Shown one piece after another: positions 44,551 through 53,581 of a DNA stretch of 64,000 nt. The notes beneath the pieces were generated by a model, which was not told the DNA's origin, ran no database searches, and worked only from the letters and a program-made list of their open reading frames with translations. Location: contig MDLA01000134.1 of NCBI GenBank assembly GCA_001730015.1, positions 22,479 through 86,478 of the forward strand, read 5' to 3'. The stretch comes from Chromatiales bacterium (ex Bugula neritina AB1) (GTDB lineage Bacteria; Pseudomonadota; Gammaproteobacteria; Granulosicoccales; Granulosicoccaceae). The position numbers and the translations under genes were made by a program. Position 1 is the first letter of the stretch; the number at the start of each line of letters is the position of its first letter.

Positions 44551-47500
44551 TTGTTGAATTCCGTGATCCGATTTATAGAAAAGCTGGTGATGCTACTGGT
44601 GACTTGCATGCTAAATGCAGTCGCCGTGGCCGATGATCCGCCGGAGTTGCTGGACCGCACAGCAGAAGCCCTGGCTGGGTTGCCCAATGATGCAGCGTTT
44701 AAGTCTCTTGAGATAGGAGATTTTAATGCCGACGGTTTGGAAGATCTGGTTATCGCCCGTCGCGAAATGCCTCCTGTTTTGTTGATTAATAACTCGGGAA
44801 CATTAACAAATAACACCGATCTATTCCTTCCTGCGTTTGAGAACGCCGCAAATTCCAACAGTGCTGAAGCGTTCGATGCAAATGCCGACGGTCTTACTGA
44901 TCTGGTTTTCGCCAGACTGGGTCGCGCCCCGCGCCTGTACCTGAATCTGGGGCATGGTCAATCCGGCAACTGGCTAGGGTTTGACCAGGGCACCGATCTG
45001 ATCGGTGCGACCAACAGCCTGGTGATTGAATCCGGCGACATTACCGGTGACGGTGCGCCTGACTTGTTTGTTGTTCAGGTTGAGCTTGCCGGAAATAAGC
45101 TGTTGGTAAATGATGGCGGCGGTAACTTCGCCGAAGAGAGTGCGCGACTTGGAGAGCTAGCCGGGCTTGAGCGAGGGCACTCTGTGCGTCTGGAGGATAT
45201 CGAAAGTGATGGCGATATAGATATCATCTATATCGAAGCGGATCTGTTTCTACATCTCTATTTTAATGATGGCACAGGAAGATATTCCAATAGCCGGCGC
45301 CAGACATTCCAGAATAGTGATCGCTTTGCCTATAAATTCGGCGCGGCCGATTTCAATAATGATGGAATTATTGACTTCAGGCAATACTCGAATACTGCAC
45401 CCATGGCCGAAATGTCTATCGGTATTCTCGATAGTAACGGCTTGCCAGTGTATCTCAGGCGGCAGGATGCCCCGATGCTTCGTGGCAATCGTAAACACGG
45501 TACCGTACATATGCGAGATATTGATGGCGATGGCGATATCGACTACATACTCTCCAGCATGTTGCGAAACTTTGGAGGCCTGTCGAATACCTTTGAGGGA
45601 ATGCGGACCGAGCTAGTGCTGAATGAGGGAGTGGATAGCGGGGTATTTTCAACCTTCACCGGCGAGGAGTGGGGGCGCGATGAGTCGATGGATATGAAGA
45701 TCCTCGATGTCAATAACGACGGACGAATGGACTTATTTGTCGCGCACCAGAATCACTATGCTGTCTATATGTACGATGCCGGTGCCAAGCAGGTTCAGCT
45801 GGGGCCTGTCACGTCAACGCCGGAAGTTGCCGGCGCCGCAGTGACCTTTACCGCAACACTACTGGCAGGCGACAATCCAGCATTTCAGTGGGATCTCGGG
45901 AACGGTGAAATAATAACAACCAGCGAACCGACACTGACTCATGTCTTTGATGAACCGGGCAGGCACCTGGTCACCTTAACCGCGCGAAATGGTGCGGGTA
46001 GCGATCAGACGATATACCGGCATCGCGCCCATGAACCGTTGCTCGATGGATTGGCGCGTTCGTCCAGTACGATCGTTACAGACCGATCGGCAACCGCAGA
46101 GCGGGTGTGGGTTGTGAATCCGGATCATGACAGTGTCAGTGTTCTGGATGCCGTATCGGGCGCGCGGCTAGCCGAAATTGCGGTTGGTGATGAGCCGCGT
46201 GGTATTGCTGTCGCCAGTGACGATTATATAATCGTCAGTAACAAGCGCTCGGCGAGTCTGACCCTGATTTCCCGTCGATTGTTAACCGTGGCAGGGCAGG
46301 TATCGCTCGTTGCCGGTTCACGCCCGCATGGAATTGTCGCAGATAAAAACGCTTCGCGGGTCTATGTCGCTCTGGAGGGAACTGGTGAAATTGCACTGGT
46401 AACTGTGCCACAGGGAGACAGTGCTCTGCCTGCTGCTGTGTTATTGAAAGATATTGGATTCAGCCCGCGGCATCTGGCGCTAAGTGCAGATGGTACGGTG
46501 CTCTACATAAGCCGCTTTATTACCGGGCATCTTGTCGGTGAAAGCACGAGGAATGTTTCTACCGATGGTGGTGGTGAAATTTTACGAATGAATACGCAAT
46601 CCCTTGAAGTAACCGGGACTGCTGTACTTCCATACAATAATGTGTCAGACACCGATGTCAGTGCGCGCGGAATACCCAATTATCTGATCGCGCCCGCCAT
46701 AGCGCCGCATGGCGGATCTGCGCTGGTTGGTGCGAAGCTGGATAACATCTACCGTGGTACGATGCGCGACGGAAACTCACGGCGGCATAATGCCCTGGTG
46801 CGGAGCATGCTCGCGGAAATAGATTTGGCACCTTTTCAGGAAAATCTGCGGGCCCGCATCGACTTTGATAACAACAGTCCGCCAACCGCCGTAGTGTATG
46901 GGCCCACGGGAAACGTTGTATTTGTAGTGCACGAAGGGAGTCGACTATTTGAGATTGTTGATGCGTATCGTGGAGAAACGCTTTTTTCAACCGAAGTAGG
47001 CTTTGCGCCCCAGGGACTTGCGCTTTCGGCGGATGGCAAGCGGATTTTTATAGATAATTATTTATCTCGCTCGGTGAGTATTTTCGATTTAAGCGAGCTG
47101 ATGGCAGGTTTTTCTGACAACGCCAATTTAATCGGCGGTACATCGACTACATCGAGTGAGGCTTTGTCTCCTGATGTATTACTGGGTAAACGTTTATTTC
47201 ATGATGCAAACAGTGGCGCACTTGCTGGCCAGAAATATATAAGCTGTGCCGTTTGCCATTCAGAGGCGGGGCACGACGGCCGCACCTGGGATTTTTCAGA
47301 CACTGGTGAGGGGCTGCGCAACACTATAGACTTACGAGGTCGTGCGGGTACTGGCCACGGCAATGTACACTGGAGCGCCAACTTCGATGAAATTCATGAT
47401 TTTGAAAATGACATACGCGAAGTGTTTAAAGGTTCCGGGTTATTGTCAGATGACGATTACCTTCGTACTTCCGGTATTTTGGACAAAGAAAATCCCAAAG

Positions 47501-48123
47501 CCGGGCTGAGCGCACAACTTGATGCGCTCGCGGCTTTTGTAGAATCTCTTGATGATTTTGGCCTGAGCCCGCATCGACAACCCGGTGGTGAACTTACCGA
47601 AGCCGGGTTGCGAGGCCGGGAAGTTTTTCGCGAGGCCGGTTGCGGCAGCTGTCACAGCGGAGACGAATTTACCGACAGCCCCGGCGGCCGTTTTCATGAT
47701 ATTGGTACGGTCGATAGCGATACCGGCAATCGTCTGGGTCTTGCGCTGCCCGGAGGAGGGCTCGATACACCGACGTTACGCGGTCTGTGGTACAGCGCCC
47801 CTTACCTTCACGACGGTTCTGCGGCAACGGTTGACGAGGCCATTGCAGCGCACCGGCGAGTGGCTGCATTTTCTATAAATGAGTACAGTTCGGCTCAGTT
47901 GAGTGATCTCGCACAGTACCTGTTGCAGATCGATGAGCGCGAAGGTCCGGCATTACCCGCGCCGGAAAACGAAGAGCTCTTGTTGAATGTGGGCGGTAGT
48001 GGCTGTACGCTCAAGACGCGCGCAGCCATTGATCCGACACTTGTGATCATGACCATAGTGTTGATTGGACTGGTTCGCTTGCGTGCGAGAACAGCCGGCG
48101 GCATAGCGAGTGCTGGCCGGTAG
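44551..48123 (+). CDS. Multidomain exported protein: FG-GAP repeats, PKD, beta-propeller, di-haem peroxidase, CTERM-like tail
   Basis: This is an 1190-residue exported protein. After a signal peptide (to about residue 27) there are seven FG-GAP/VCBS calcium units to about residue 400 (DFNADGLEDLVIA, DITGDGAPDLFVV, DIDGDGDIDYILS and others). A PKD domain (about 426-490; FQWDLGNGEI) follows, then a YVTN-type beta-propeller (about 510-865) and a MauG/cytochrome c peroxidase-like domain with two haem motifs, CAVCH near 899 and CGSCH near 1031. The end (GGSGCTLKT, a hydrophobic helix, then Arg-rich) looks like a CTERM sorting signal. The start is TTG 44551, chosen for the signal peptide. The joined role is unknown; it could be a surface redox enzyme. 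Confidence 0.85.
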   Translation: MLNSVIRFIEKLVMLLVTCMLNAVAVADDPPELLDRTAEALAGLPNDAAFKSLEIGDFNADGLEDLVIARREMPPVLLINNSGTLTNNTDLFLPAFENAANSNSAEAFDANADGLTDLVFARLGRAPRLYLNLGHGQSGNWLGFDQGTDLIGATNSLVIESGDITGDGAPDLFVVQVELAGNKLLVNDGGGNFAEESARLGELAGLERGHSVRLEDIESDGDIDIIYIEADLFLHLYFNDGTGRYSNSRRQTFQNSDRFAYKFGAADFNNDGIIDFRQYSNTAPMAEMSIGILDSNGLPVYLRRQDAPMLRGNRKHGTVHMRDIDGDGDIDYILSSMLRNFGGLSNTFEGMRTELVLNEGVDSGVFSTFTGEEWGRDESMDMKILDVNNDGRMDLFVAHQNHYAVYMYDAGAKQVQLGPVTSTPEVAGAAVTFTATLLAGDNPAFQWDLGNGEIITTSEPTLTHVFDEPGRHLVTLTARNGAGSDQTIYRHRAHEPLLDGLARSSSTIVTDRSATAERVWVVNPDHDSVSVLDAVSGARLAEIAVGDEPRGIAVASDDYIIVSNKRSASLTLISRRLLTVAGQVSLVAGSRPHGIVADKNASRVYVALEGTGEIALVTVPQGDSALPAAVLLKDIGFSPRHLALSADGTVLYISRFITGHLVGESTRNVSTDGGGEILRMNTQSLEVTGTAVLPYNNVSDTDVSARGIPNYLIAPAIAPHGGSALVGAKLDNIYRGTMRDGNSRRHNALVRSMLAEIDLAPFQENLRARIDFDNNSPPTAVVYGPTGNVVFVVHEGSRLFEIVDAYRGETLFSTEVGFAPQGLALSADGKRIFIDNYLSRSVSIFDLSELMAGFSDNANLIGGTSTTSSEALSPDVLLGKRLFHDANSGALAGQKYISCAVCHSEAGHDGRTWDFSDTGEGLRNTIDLRGRAGTGHGNVHWSANFDEIHDFENDIREVFKGSGLLSDDDYLRTSGILDKENPKAGLSAQLDALAAFVESLDDFGLSPHRQPGGELTEAGLRGREVFREAGCGSCHSGDEFTDSPGGRFHDIGTVDSDTGNRLGLALPGGGLDTPTLRGLWYSAPYLHDGSAATVDEAIAAHRRVAAFSINEYSSAQLSDLAQYLLQIDEREGPALPAPENEELLLNVGGSGCTLKTRAAIDPTLVIMTIVLIGLVRLRARTAGGIASAGR

Positions 48124-48226
48124 TAACGCCTTTGTCAGCTAAAACCCGTATTACAATTGGGTTGCAACAGCCCTGACGGAGACAGGAGCGGATACACTTC
48201 CGACACGCTATTGACAGTACGTTAAA

Positions 48227-49378
48227 TTGACCGATCAACTTGTTCGTTTTTCTATAATAGTCCTCAGACCTGCTCTGGTTTTGAGCCTGATTATTAGTGT
48301 CGTGTTAAGTAGTGCGTGTGGTTTTTTATCTCCGCGTGATCCTGGAATCGGCAAGGCAATCAAATGGAACAGGCTGACAGCCTGGAAGGACGATGATCAC
48401 CTTCATAGCTGGCAGGCGATGCTGTCACAGTGCCCGAGAATGGCTCGACGTGACAATGCCTGGGTTGCCTTGTGCGATGCAGCAATACGACTTGAAAACC
48501 CGGATGCACCAGCGGTCCGGAACTTTTTCGAGCAGCATTTCAAACCCCACCGGATCTATGGCCGGCGCGGCAAGGTCGATGGGCTGATTACCGGCTATTA
48601 CGAACCTATACTCAACGGAAGTCTTGAGCGAACTGATAAATTCCGCTACCCGATTTACGGGACTCCCCCGGATATGCTGATGGTTGATCTGGCAGAGCTC
48701 TATCCGCAGTTAAAAGGTATGCGACTGCGGGGCAGGATCGTTGGCAACCGTGTTGTACCTTATCACTCGCGTGAGACCATTGATGGTAAAAGCAACCCGC
48801 TCGCCGGGCAGGAGATTCTCTGGGTTGATGACCCCTATGGCTCTTTTTTTCTGCAAATACAGGGATCCGGTAAGGTTCGGGTGCAGGACGGTAGTTTGCT
48901 CGGGGTTAACTACGCCAATCAAAATGGTCACCCTTATGTGGCGATTGGTAAAAAGCTGGTCGAAATTAATGCGTTACAGCTTGAGGAGGTAAGCTTGTTC
49001 ACCATTAAAGCATGGCTTCGCGCCAACCCGGAACGGGCGGACGAAATACTCAATGCAAATCCGAGCTATGTGTTTTTTGAATTGCGTGAGCAAAGCGATG
49101 AAGGGCCCAGGGGTTCGCTCAATGTTCCACTTACTGCGTCCCGCAGTCTGGCAGTGGATCGGCGTGTTATTCCGCTGGGTACACCGGTGTGGCTGGAAAC
49201 GACGTTACCGGACGGATCAGAATATCAGAGATTGATGTTCGCTCAGGATACGGGTGGAGCCATAAACGGCCCGGTGCGGGCTGATGTATTTTTCGGTACC
49301 GGTGCCGATGCTGAAAAACTCGCCGGCGAAATGAAGCAAAGCGGCAGATTGTATGCGTTATTACCGAAAGAGCCGTAA
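48227..49378 (+). CDS. mltA: Membrane-bound lytic murein transglycosylase A
   Basis: This 383-residue outer-membrane lipoprotein cleaves peptidoglycan glycan strands with anhydro-muropeptide formation. A lipobox LSSACG follows a hydrophobic signal. MltA landmarks are TGYYEPILNGS near residue 125, DPYGSFFLQIQGSGKV near 205, ANPSYVFFELRE, and a 3D-type C-terminal domain with AQDTGGAINGPVRADVFFGTG near 345, whose first aspartate is the catalytic residue. The start is TTG 48227, chosen for the signal peptide; nothing else gives a leader. Length is close to E. coli MltA (365). It follows the multidomain gene after about 100 bases. Confidence 0.9.
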   Translation: MTDQLVRFSIIVLRPALVLSLIISVVLSSACGFLSPRDPGIGKAIKWNRLTAWKDDDHLHSWQAMLSQCPRMARRDNAWVALCDAAIRLENPDAPAVRNFFEQHFKPHRIYGRRGKVDGLITGYYEPILNGSLERTDKFRYPIYGTPPDMLMVDLAELYPQLKGMRLRGRIVGNRVVPYHSRETIDGKSNPLAGQEILWVDDPYGSFFLQIQGSGKVRVQDGSLLGVNYANQNGHPYVAIGKKLVEINALQLEEVSLFTIKAWLRANPERADEILNANPSYVFFELREQSDEGPRGSLNVPLTASRSLAVDRRVIPLGTPVWLETTLPDGSEYQRLMFAQDTGGAINGPVRADVFFGTGADAEKLAGEMKQSGRLYALLPKEP

Positions 49379-49613
49379 TAGGTGGCTGTCCGGGTGTCGA
49401 TGGCTTACTGCCAGAAGCAATGTCCTGCAGCAAGAATAATTGATCTGCTGCGGATGCGGTCTTTTACCCGGCTATCGCGATCGAGTTAGTTGAATATGAA
49501 TTTTTGTTCGACAGAATCAATCGCGCTATCTGGCTTAAAATCTAGCTTAACTCGCTACGACCCTGCGACTATCACTCCCGAATACCCATCTGGCCTGCCT
49601 CTTTGTTGCAGAA

Positions 49614-49639
49614 GGCACATTGTGCCGTACGGCTTTTTT
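49614..49639 (+). terminator. Weak terminator-like hairpins after mltA
   Basis: Two adjoining dyads, GGCAC/GTGCC (49614-49626) and GCCGTACGGC (49624-49633), are followed by six T. They share bases, so only one can form. The stems are short, so termination is possible but weak. The rest of the gap 49379-49764 shows no gene except the promoter at 49675-49705. Confidence 0.4.
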
Positions 49640-49674
49640 CCGGCTGTATCAAGCAGCTGATTTGATTCAATAAA

Positions 49675-49705
49675 TTGAATTCCGGTTAAAAAGCCATACT
49701 ATAAT
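49675..49705 (+). promoter_or_regulatory. Sigma70-like promoter of the qmcA-nfeD operon
   Basis: The -35 TTGAAT (49675-49680) and a perfect -10 TATAAT (49700-49705) are 19 bases apart, a little longer than ideal. The transcript would begin about 50 bases before the qmcA ATG, which has GGAGAA at good spacing. Confidence 0.55.
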
Positions 49706-49764
49706 TATCTGGTGACAGTTGCCGGCAGTGGCTGCTGCCTCCACATCACAATTGGAGAACGTCT

Positions 49765-50697
49765 ATGTTTGAATCAACGGGCCTGGCATTTTTAGTAACC
49801 GGCGCTGTTTTGGTGCTGCTGTTTCTGCGCTCGTTTGTCAGAATCGTTCCTCAGAATGAAGCGTATGTTGTCGAGCGCTTAGGTAAGTACGATCGCACTT
49901 TATTAGCCGGTTTCCATGTAACTATTCCGGTTATAGAACGGGTAGCCTATAAGCACTCGTTGAAAGAATTTGCTGTGGATGTAGCATCTCAGCAGGCAAT
50001 CACGCGAGATAACGTACCTTTAGGTATTGATGGGGTGCTTTATATACGGATAATGGACCCGAGAGCGGCATCGTATGGCGTGGATAATCTTCGTTTCGCA
50101 ATAACTCAGTTAGCGCAAACCAGTATGCGAGCGGAAATCGGCAAACTCACCCTCGACGATACATTCGAATCCCGCGAGAATATTAATGCCCGTGTAACTC
50201 AGGCGATTGACGAAGCCTCGGAAGTATGGGGTACAAAAGTTCTGCGCTATGAAGTCAAAGACATTTCTCCTCCGGCTACAATTCTTGAGGAGATGGAAAA
50301 GCAAATGGGCGCTGAACGCGAACGTCGAGTCGCGGTGACCACTTCTGAAGGATACCGGCAGGCACAGATTAACCAGGCTGAAGGTGACCGGCAGGCCCAG
50401 ATTCTTCGCGCAGAAGGTATCGCTGAGTCCATGACGATCGAAGCCACCGCGCGTGCTGAGGCAATCCGAACTATATCTGCGGCGATCAATGCCGAAGGTG
50501 GCTCGGCTGCGGTAGCACAGCAACTTGCGGAACAGTATGTCGGTGCGTTCGACAAACTAGCGCGCGAAGGAACCGTTGCTTTGTTGCCAGCCGACGGCGG
50601 CGATATAGCCGGAATGGTCGCAAAGGCATTTACCGCATACGACAGTCTCAAATCCCAGGTTGATCAAACCAGGGACCCTTCAGGTGTAAATTCATGA
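49765..50697 (+). CDS. qmcA: SPFH/Band 7 (stomatin-like) membrane protein QmcA
   Basis: This 310-residue protein anchors by one N-terminal helix (about 5-25) and carries an SPFH domain, which begins FVRIVPQNEAYVVERLGKYDR near residue 25 and continues through VPLGIDGVLYIRI and TLDDTFESRENINARV to a charged coiled coil with AEGDRQAQILRAEG repeats. QmcA-type proteins form membrane microdomain scaffolds and modulate membrane proteases. The gene is followed by nfeD with a 4-base overlap, the usual partner. ATG 49765 follows GGAGAA. Confidence 0.93.
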   Translation: MFESTGLAFLVTGAVLVLLFLRSFVRIVPQNEAYVVERLGKYDRTLLAGFHVTIPVIERVAYKHSLKEFAVDVASQQAITRDNVPLGIDGVLYIRIMDPRAASYGVDNLRFAITQLAQTSMRAEIGKLTLDDTFESRENINARVTQAIDEASEVWGTKVLRYEVKDISPPATILEEMEKQMGAERERRVAVTTSEGYRQAQINQAEGDRQAQILRAEGIAESMTIEATARAEAIRTISAAINAEGGSAAVAQQLAEQYVGAFDKLAREGTVALLPADGGDIAGMVAKAFTAYDSLKSQVDQTRDPSGVNS

Positions 50698-51143
50698 CAC
50701 CGTTCTGGTTCTTTCTGATTGCCGCCGCCGTGCTTCTGGCGTTGGAAATGGTGGTTTTCCAATTCACCACATTCTGGTTGTTTTTTGTCGGGCTGGGAGC
50801 GCTGGTTGCAGCGTCGTTTGCATTTGTAACCAGCGGTAGCGGTTATCTGGGGCCGACTGCAGTATTCGTTGTGGCTTCAGTGGTTATAACAGCGCTTTTA
50901 TACTTGCCGATTAAGCGCTGGCAGTCCAGACCCTCTTCTATGCAAGACAACGATGCACTGGGTCATCGGGTCAGGGTGACTGCAACTATATCACCAACCA
51001 GCCCCGGTACCGTGTTCTGGTCTGGTAGTGAATGGCAGGCAGAACTGGTGGAGGGCAGCTCGCTAATCATCGAAAAAGAGCAATGGGCGCGTGTCGTCAG
51101 GGTTGAAGGGATCCGATTGCTGGTTGAGGCAGATACCGCTTGA
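50694..51143 (+). CDS. nfeD: NfeD-family membrane protein
   Basis: This 149-residue partner of the stomatin protein has three hydrophobic segments (about 3-24, 28-47, 52-72) and then an OB-fold-like C-terminal domain (about 85-145; ALGHRVRVTATISPTSPGTV, ELVEGSSLIIEKEQW). The ATG overlaps the qmcA stop by four bases, so the pair is translationally coupled. NfeD proteins with stomatins are thought to act in membrane quality control. This is the short form without the protease domain. Confidence 0.9.
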   Translation: MTPFWFFLIAAAVLLALEMVVFQFTTFWLFFVGLGALVAASFAFVTSGSGYLGPTAVFVVASVVITALLYLPIKRWQSRPSSMQDNDALGHRVRVTATISPTSPGTVFWSGSEWQAELVEGSSLIIEKEQWARVVRVEGIRLLVEADTA

Positions 51144-51191
51144 TTGCCCGCAACGCAATAATTGCAATACGGTTGTTTACTGTCGATCAAG

Positions 51192-51254
51192 TTAGCTAAG
51201 CCAGACTTTTTAACTAAGCCAGGCTTTTTAACTAAGCCAGATTTTTTAGCTAAG
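51192..51254. repeat. 18-base tandem repeat (about 3.4 copies)
   Basis: Units of the form TAACTAAGCCAGGCTTTT repeat head to tail at 51192-51210, 51211-51228 and 51229-51246, with a partial fourth (TAGCTAAG) to 51254. Copies differ at two or three bases, and the first is one base longer. The array lies 48 bases after nfeD in the 241-base gap before the fructosamine-kinase-like gene. Each unit ends in a T-run, but the array has no matching stem. It is a minisatellite-like array, function unknown. Confidence 0.75.
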
Positions 51255-51384
51255 TGATGGTCAGGAAAAATGAGTACAGCGCTTTAGATGCTGCTATAGA
51301 AGCAGCGCGGCGGTTCTGGGCCGGAATTTTTTGCAACACCAGGATTAACTATTCAACGCAGCTGTTACCCGGACAAACTTCAGA

Positions 51385-52242
51385 TTGAACGCGAACTGGA
51401 TTGTGGCCGCTGAAAAGGCCATCGGTGAGTCAATTGAGCAAATTACAGCAGTTAGTGGTGGCGACTTTGCGAAATCTTATTGCGCAACGCTAGGCACTGG
51501 TGAGCGGCTGTTTATCAAAACACACCGCCAACCGCCAGAGGGCTTTTTTACTACGGAAGCTACCGGGCTGCAGTGGTTGGCTGAAAGTAATAGCGTTGCT
51601 ATTCCTCGTGTACGCGCGGTCTGTGATTCACCACCGTTTCTAGCACTGGAGTGGATAGAACAGGGAGTATCGTCAGCTCATACCGAGGAAGATTTTGGTC
51701 GATTACTGGCGAGGCTTCATCAGTGTTCCTTTCCGAGGTTCGGACGCCAGGACAATCGCCTCACCGGCAGTCTCGGGTTATCTAACAATAGCTGCGATAG
51801 CTGGGCCGAGTTTTATTCTACCCGCCGCTTGCTGCCGCTGGCCCGATTGGCGCGCGATAAAAACGCGTTACCCGGTGCAACGCTTAGTGATATCGAAGCG
51901 CTGGCGTATCGTCTAAACAACTATGACGTGCAAAATGAGCACGCGGCGCTGCTGCATGGAGATCTCTGGGCAGGCAATCGAATAATCGATACAAATGGAG
52001 TTAGCTGGTTGATAGATCCCGCCTGCTATGGAGGGCACAGGGAGTTTGATCTCGCTATGATGCGGTTGTTCGGAGGCTTCGATTCAGACTGCTTTGATGC
52101 TTACAATGAAGTATATCCGCTGGCCGATGGCTGGGAAGAGAGGATTTCTCTTCACCAGCTGGCACCATTGATTGTACACGCGATTAAGTTCGGCGGTGGT
52201 TATGTCTCTGAGGTACAGTCGGCTCTAAGGCTTTATAGTTAG
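51385..52242 (+). CDS. Fructosamine-kinase family protein
   Basis: This 285-residue protein of the fructosamine-3-kinase/APH-fold family may phosphorylate glycated lysines or ketosamine-like substrates for repair. Recognisable elements are RLFIKTH with the ATP lysine near residue 46, GRLLARLHQ, the catalytic loop LLHGDLWAGNRI near residue 192 and the metal aspartate in WLIDPACYGGHREFDLAM. Length is normal. The start is TTG 51385, chosen because the family N-terminus begins there; the ribosome site is weak. It is a single gene following the tandem repeat array. Confidence 0.85.
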   Translation: MNANWIVAAEKAIGESIEQITAVSGGDFAKSYCATLGTGERLFIKTHRQPPEGFFTTEATGLQWLAESNSVAIPRVRAVCDSPPFLALEWIEQGVSSAHTEEDFGRLLARLHQCSFPRFGRQDNRLTGSLGLSNNSCDSWAEFYSTRRLLPLARLARDKNALPGATLSDIEALAYRLNNYDVQNEHAALLHGDLWAGNRIIDTNGVSWLIDPACYGGHREFDLAMMRLFGGFDSDCFDAYNEVYPLADGWEERISLHQLAPLIVHAIKFGGGYVSEVQSALRLYS

Positions 52243-52288
52243 TGTGGGAAGTTCACCTATATAGAACCAGTTAAAAAAACCGCAGATT

Positions 52289-52466
52289 TAACCCGCATTA
52301 TTCATCGGGTGGCGAGGATGTCGCGCCGACCTGATCTAGTCACACCAAGGGTTTTCACAGTGGATTTATTCTCGCGCCGAATATTTACTGGTATTTGCAA
52401 GAGAAAAAATCTCTGTGGAATCAAAGATCAGGTGAGATTCCGTCAACTCGTGAATAATGTGGGTTA
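52289..52466. repeat. MITE-like repeat, copy 2
   Basis: This 178-base copy of the element at 39811-39991 has better-kept ends. TAACCCGCATTATTCA (52289-52304) is the inverse of TGAATAATGTGGGTTA (52451-52466) at 15 of 16 positions. The interior holds the same nested dyad, with the shared blocks GAGAAAAAA and CTCTGTGGAATCAAAG. It lies in the 236-base gap between two convergent genes, with no clear target duplication beyond a possible TA. No open frame is present, so a transposase elsewhere would be needed for movement. Confidence 0.8.
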
Positions 52467-52478
52467 GTATTCACGCAG

Positions 52479-53426
52479 TTAATCTTTGATGGGAATATAG
52501 AGTTCGGTTCGAAGCTGCGAATCCGGTGTGGTGGTTGGATCATCCAGATAAAGCTCAAAAGGCGCTTGAGTCTTGTGTGCTTTTAGTTTTTTATAACGTT
52601 GATAGCTCATGCCTGTGCTCCACGCGTTACCCAGATGCTGGTAGCTGCCAGTATGCAGTATTTTTATCGCTCTGCATGGCTCTATAGAGCCAAATGATGC
52701 AGTGGCGGGAAGTAGCGCCGGGTCACCCTCTGATGCAATAGGGGCGATTGCAGAGTAGCGGCACTGCTGTGTTTTTATATTTACATTATGGTACACGGCA
52801 CCGGGCGCTGTGCTGGATTCAGTGAATCCGAGTTCTGTCATGGTCAGGTTTGCCAGGGTCATGGTGCTTTTCATTGAGTCTCCGATTTCACTCAAGCTGC
52901 ACTCGGCGTCGACACCGATATAACTGGTGGCCGTGGTGTCGAAAATTCCTTCGATCTTAACCGCTGTGTTTACCGTGCCAGTCTCAGCGTATTCTTTTAG
53001 CATGCGCAAACCGCGCTCATAGTCCATGCCGATCATGGCTTTCATGGTTTTAGTCATGAAGAACAGGAAAAATGGCAGGGCTCCGTACATATGCCATTCA
53101 GCGCGGGATTGGTTGTCAGCGATCGGAGTTACATGCAAGGCAACCTTTGCCTTTGAACGGAAGGGTTTTAAAAAATTGAGATCCATCTCGTGGCGACCGT
53201 CGCCGATTGAGGTGGTTTGCATTTTTCCGCTACCGACAAGATCACCGTTCCAGTCATAACCGTGACCTGGCTGACCCGCTTCGCCGTACACGTTTACCTC
53301 TGATTCAGGTTCCATCAGTAGCCACGGTGACCACACGGGCCATTCGTGAAAATTCTCGGTAAGTGATCTTACTTTCTCTACCGGGGCATCGATTGTTACT
53401 GATCTATCGATATGATATTTCGGCAT
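52479..53426 (-). CDS. SRPBCC plus GyrI-like small-molecule-binding protein
   Basis: Started at ATG 53426, after GGAG, this is a 315-residue two-domain protein. Residues about 1-145 form an SRPBCC ligand-binding fold (MPKYHIDRSVTIDAPVEKVR, WPVWSPWLLMEP), and residues about 160-315 form a GyrI/AraC-effector-like domain (HTGSYQHLGNAWSTGMSYQ, ELYIPIKD). Both domains bind hydrophobic small molecules, so a sensor, transport or detoxification role is plausible, though there is no DNA-binding part. It converges with the fructosamine kinase-like gene across the repeat copy. The substrate is not known. Confidence 0.75.
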   Translation of the reverse strand: MPKYHIDRSVTIDAPVEKVRSLTENFHEWPVWSPWLLMEPESEVNVYGEAGQPGHGYDWNGDLVGSGKMQTTSIGDGRHEMDLNFLKPFRSKAKVALHVTPIADNQSRAEWHMYGALPFFLFFMTKTMKAMIGMDYERGLRMLKEYAETGTVNTAVKIEGIFDTTATSYIGVDAECSLSEIGDSMKSTMTLANLTMTELGFTESSTAPGAVYHNVNIKTQQCRYSAIAPIASEGDPALLPATASFGSIEPCRAIKILHTGSYQHLGNAWSTGMSYQRYKKLKAHKTQAPFELYLDDPTTTPDSQLRTELYIPIKD

Positions 53427-53581
53427 CGTGGTAATCTCCGTGTAATTTTTTATCGCAGGCTGCAAGCCGGTGGCGTTTTAACGGTGACTTCAATAACATA
53501 CGTTGAGGGCTGCCCGGGTGCAAGGAATGACGGGTCAGCCAGTTGATATTGTAATTCCACCGACTGGAGTAAAAGGAACTG

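Noticed and set aside
50160..50185. TTCGAATCCCGCGA resembles part of a tRNA T-arm.
   Set aside because: It is inside the qmcA coding sequence and no cloverleaf can be built around it.
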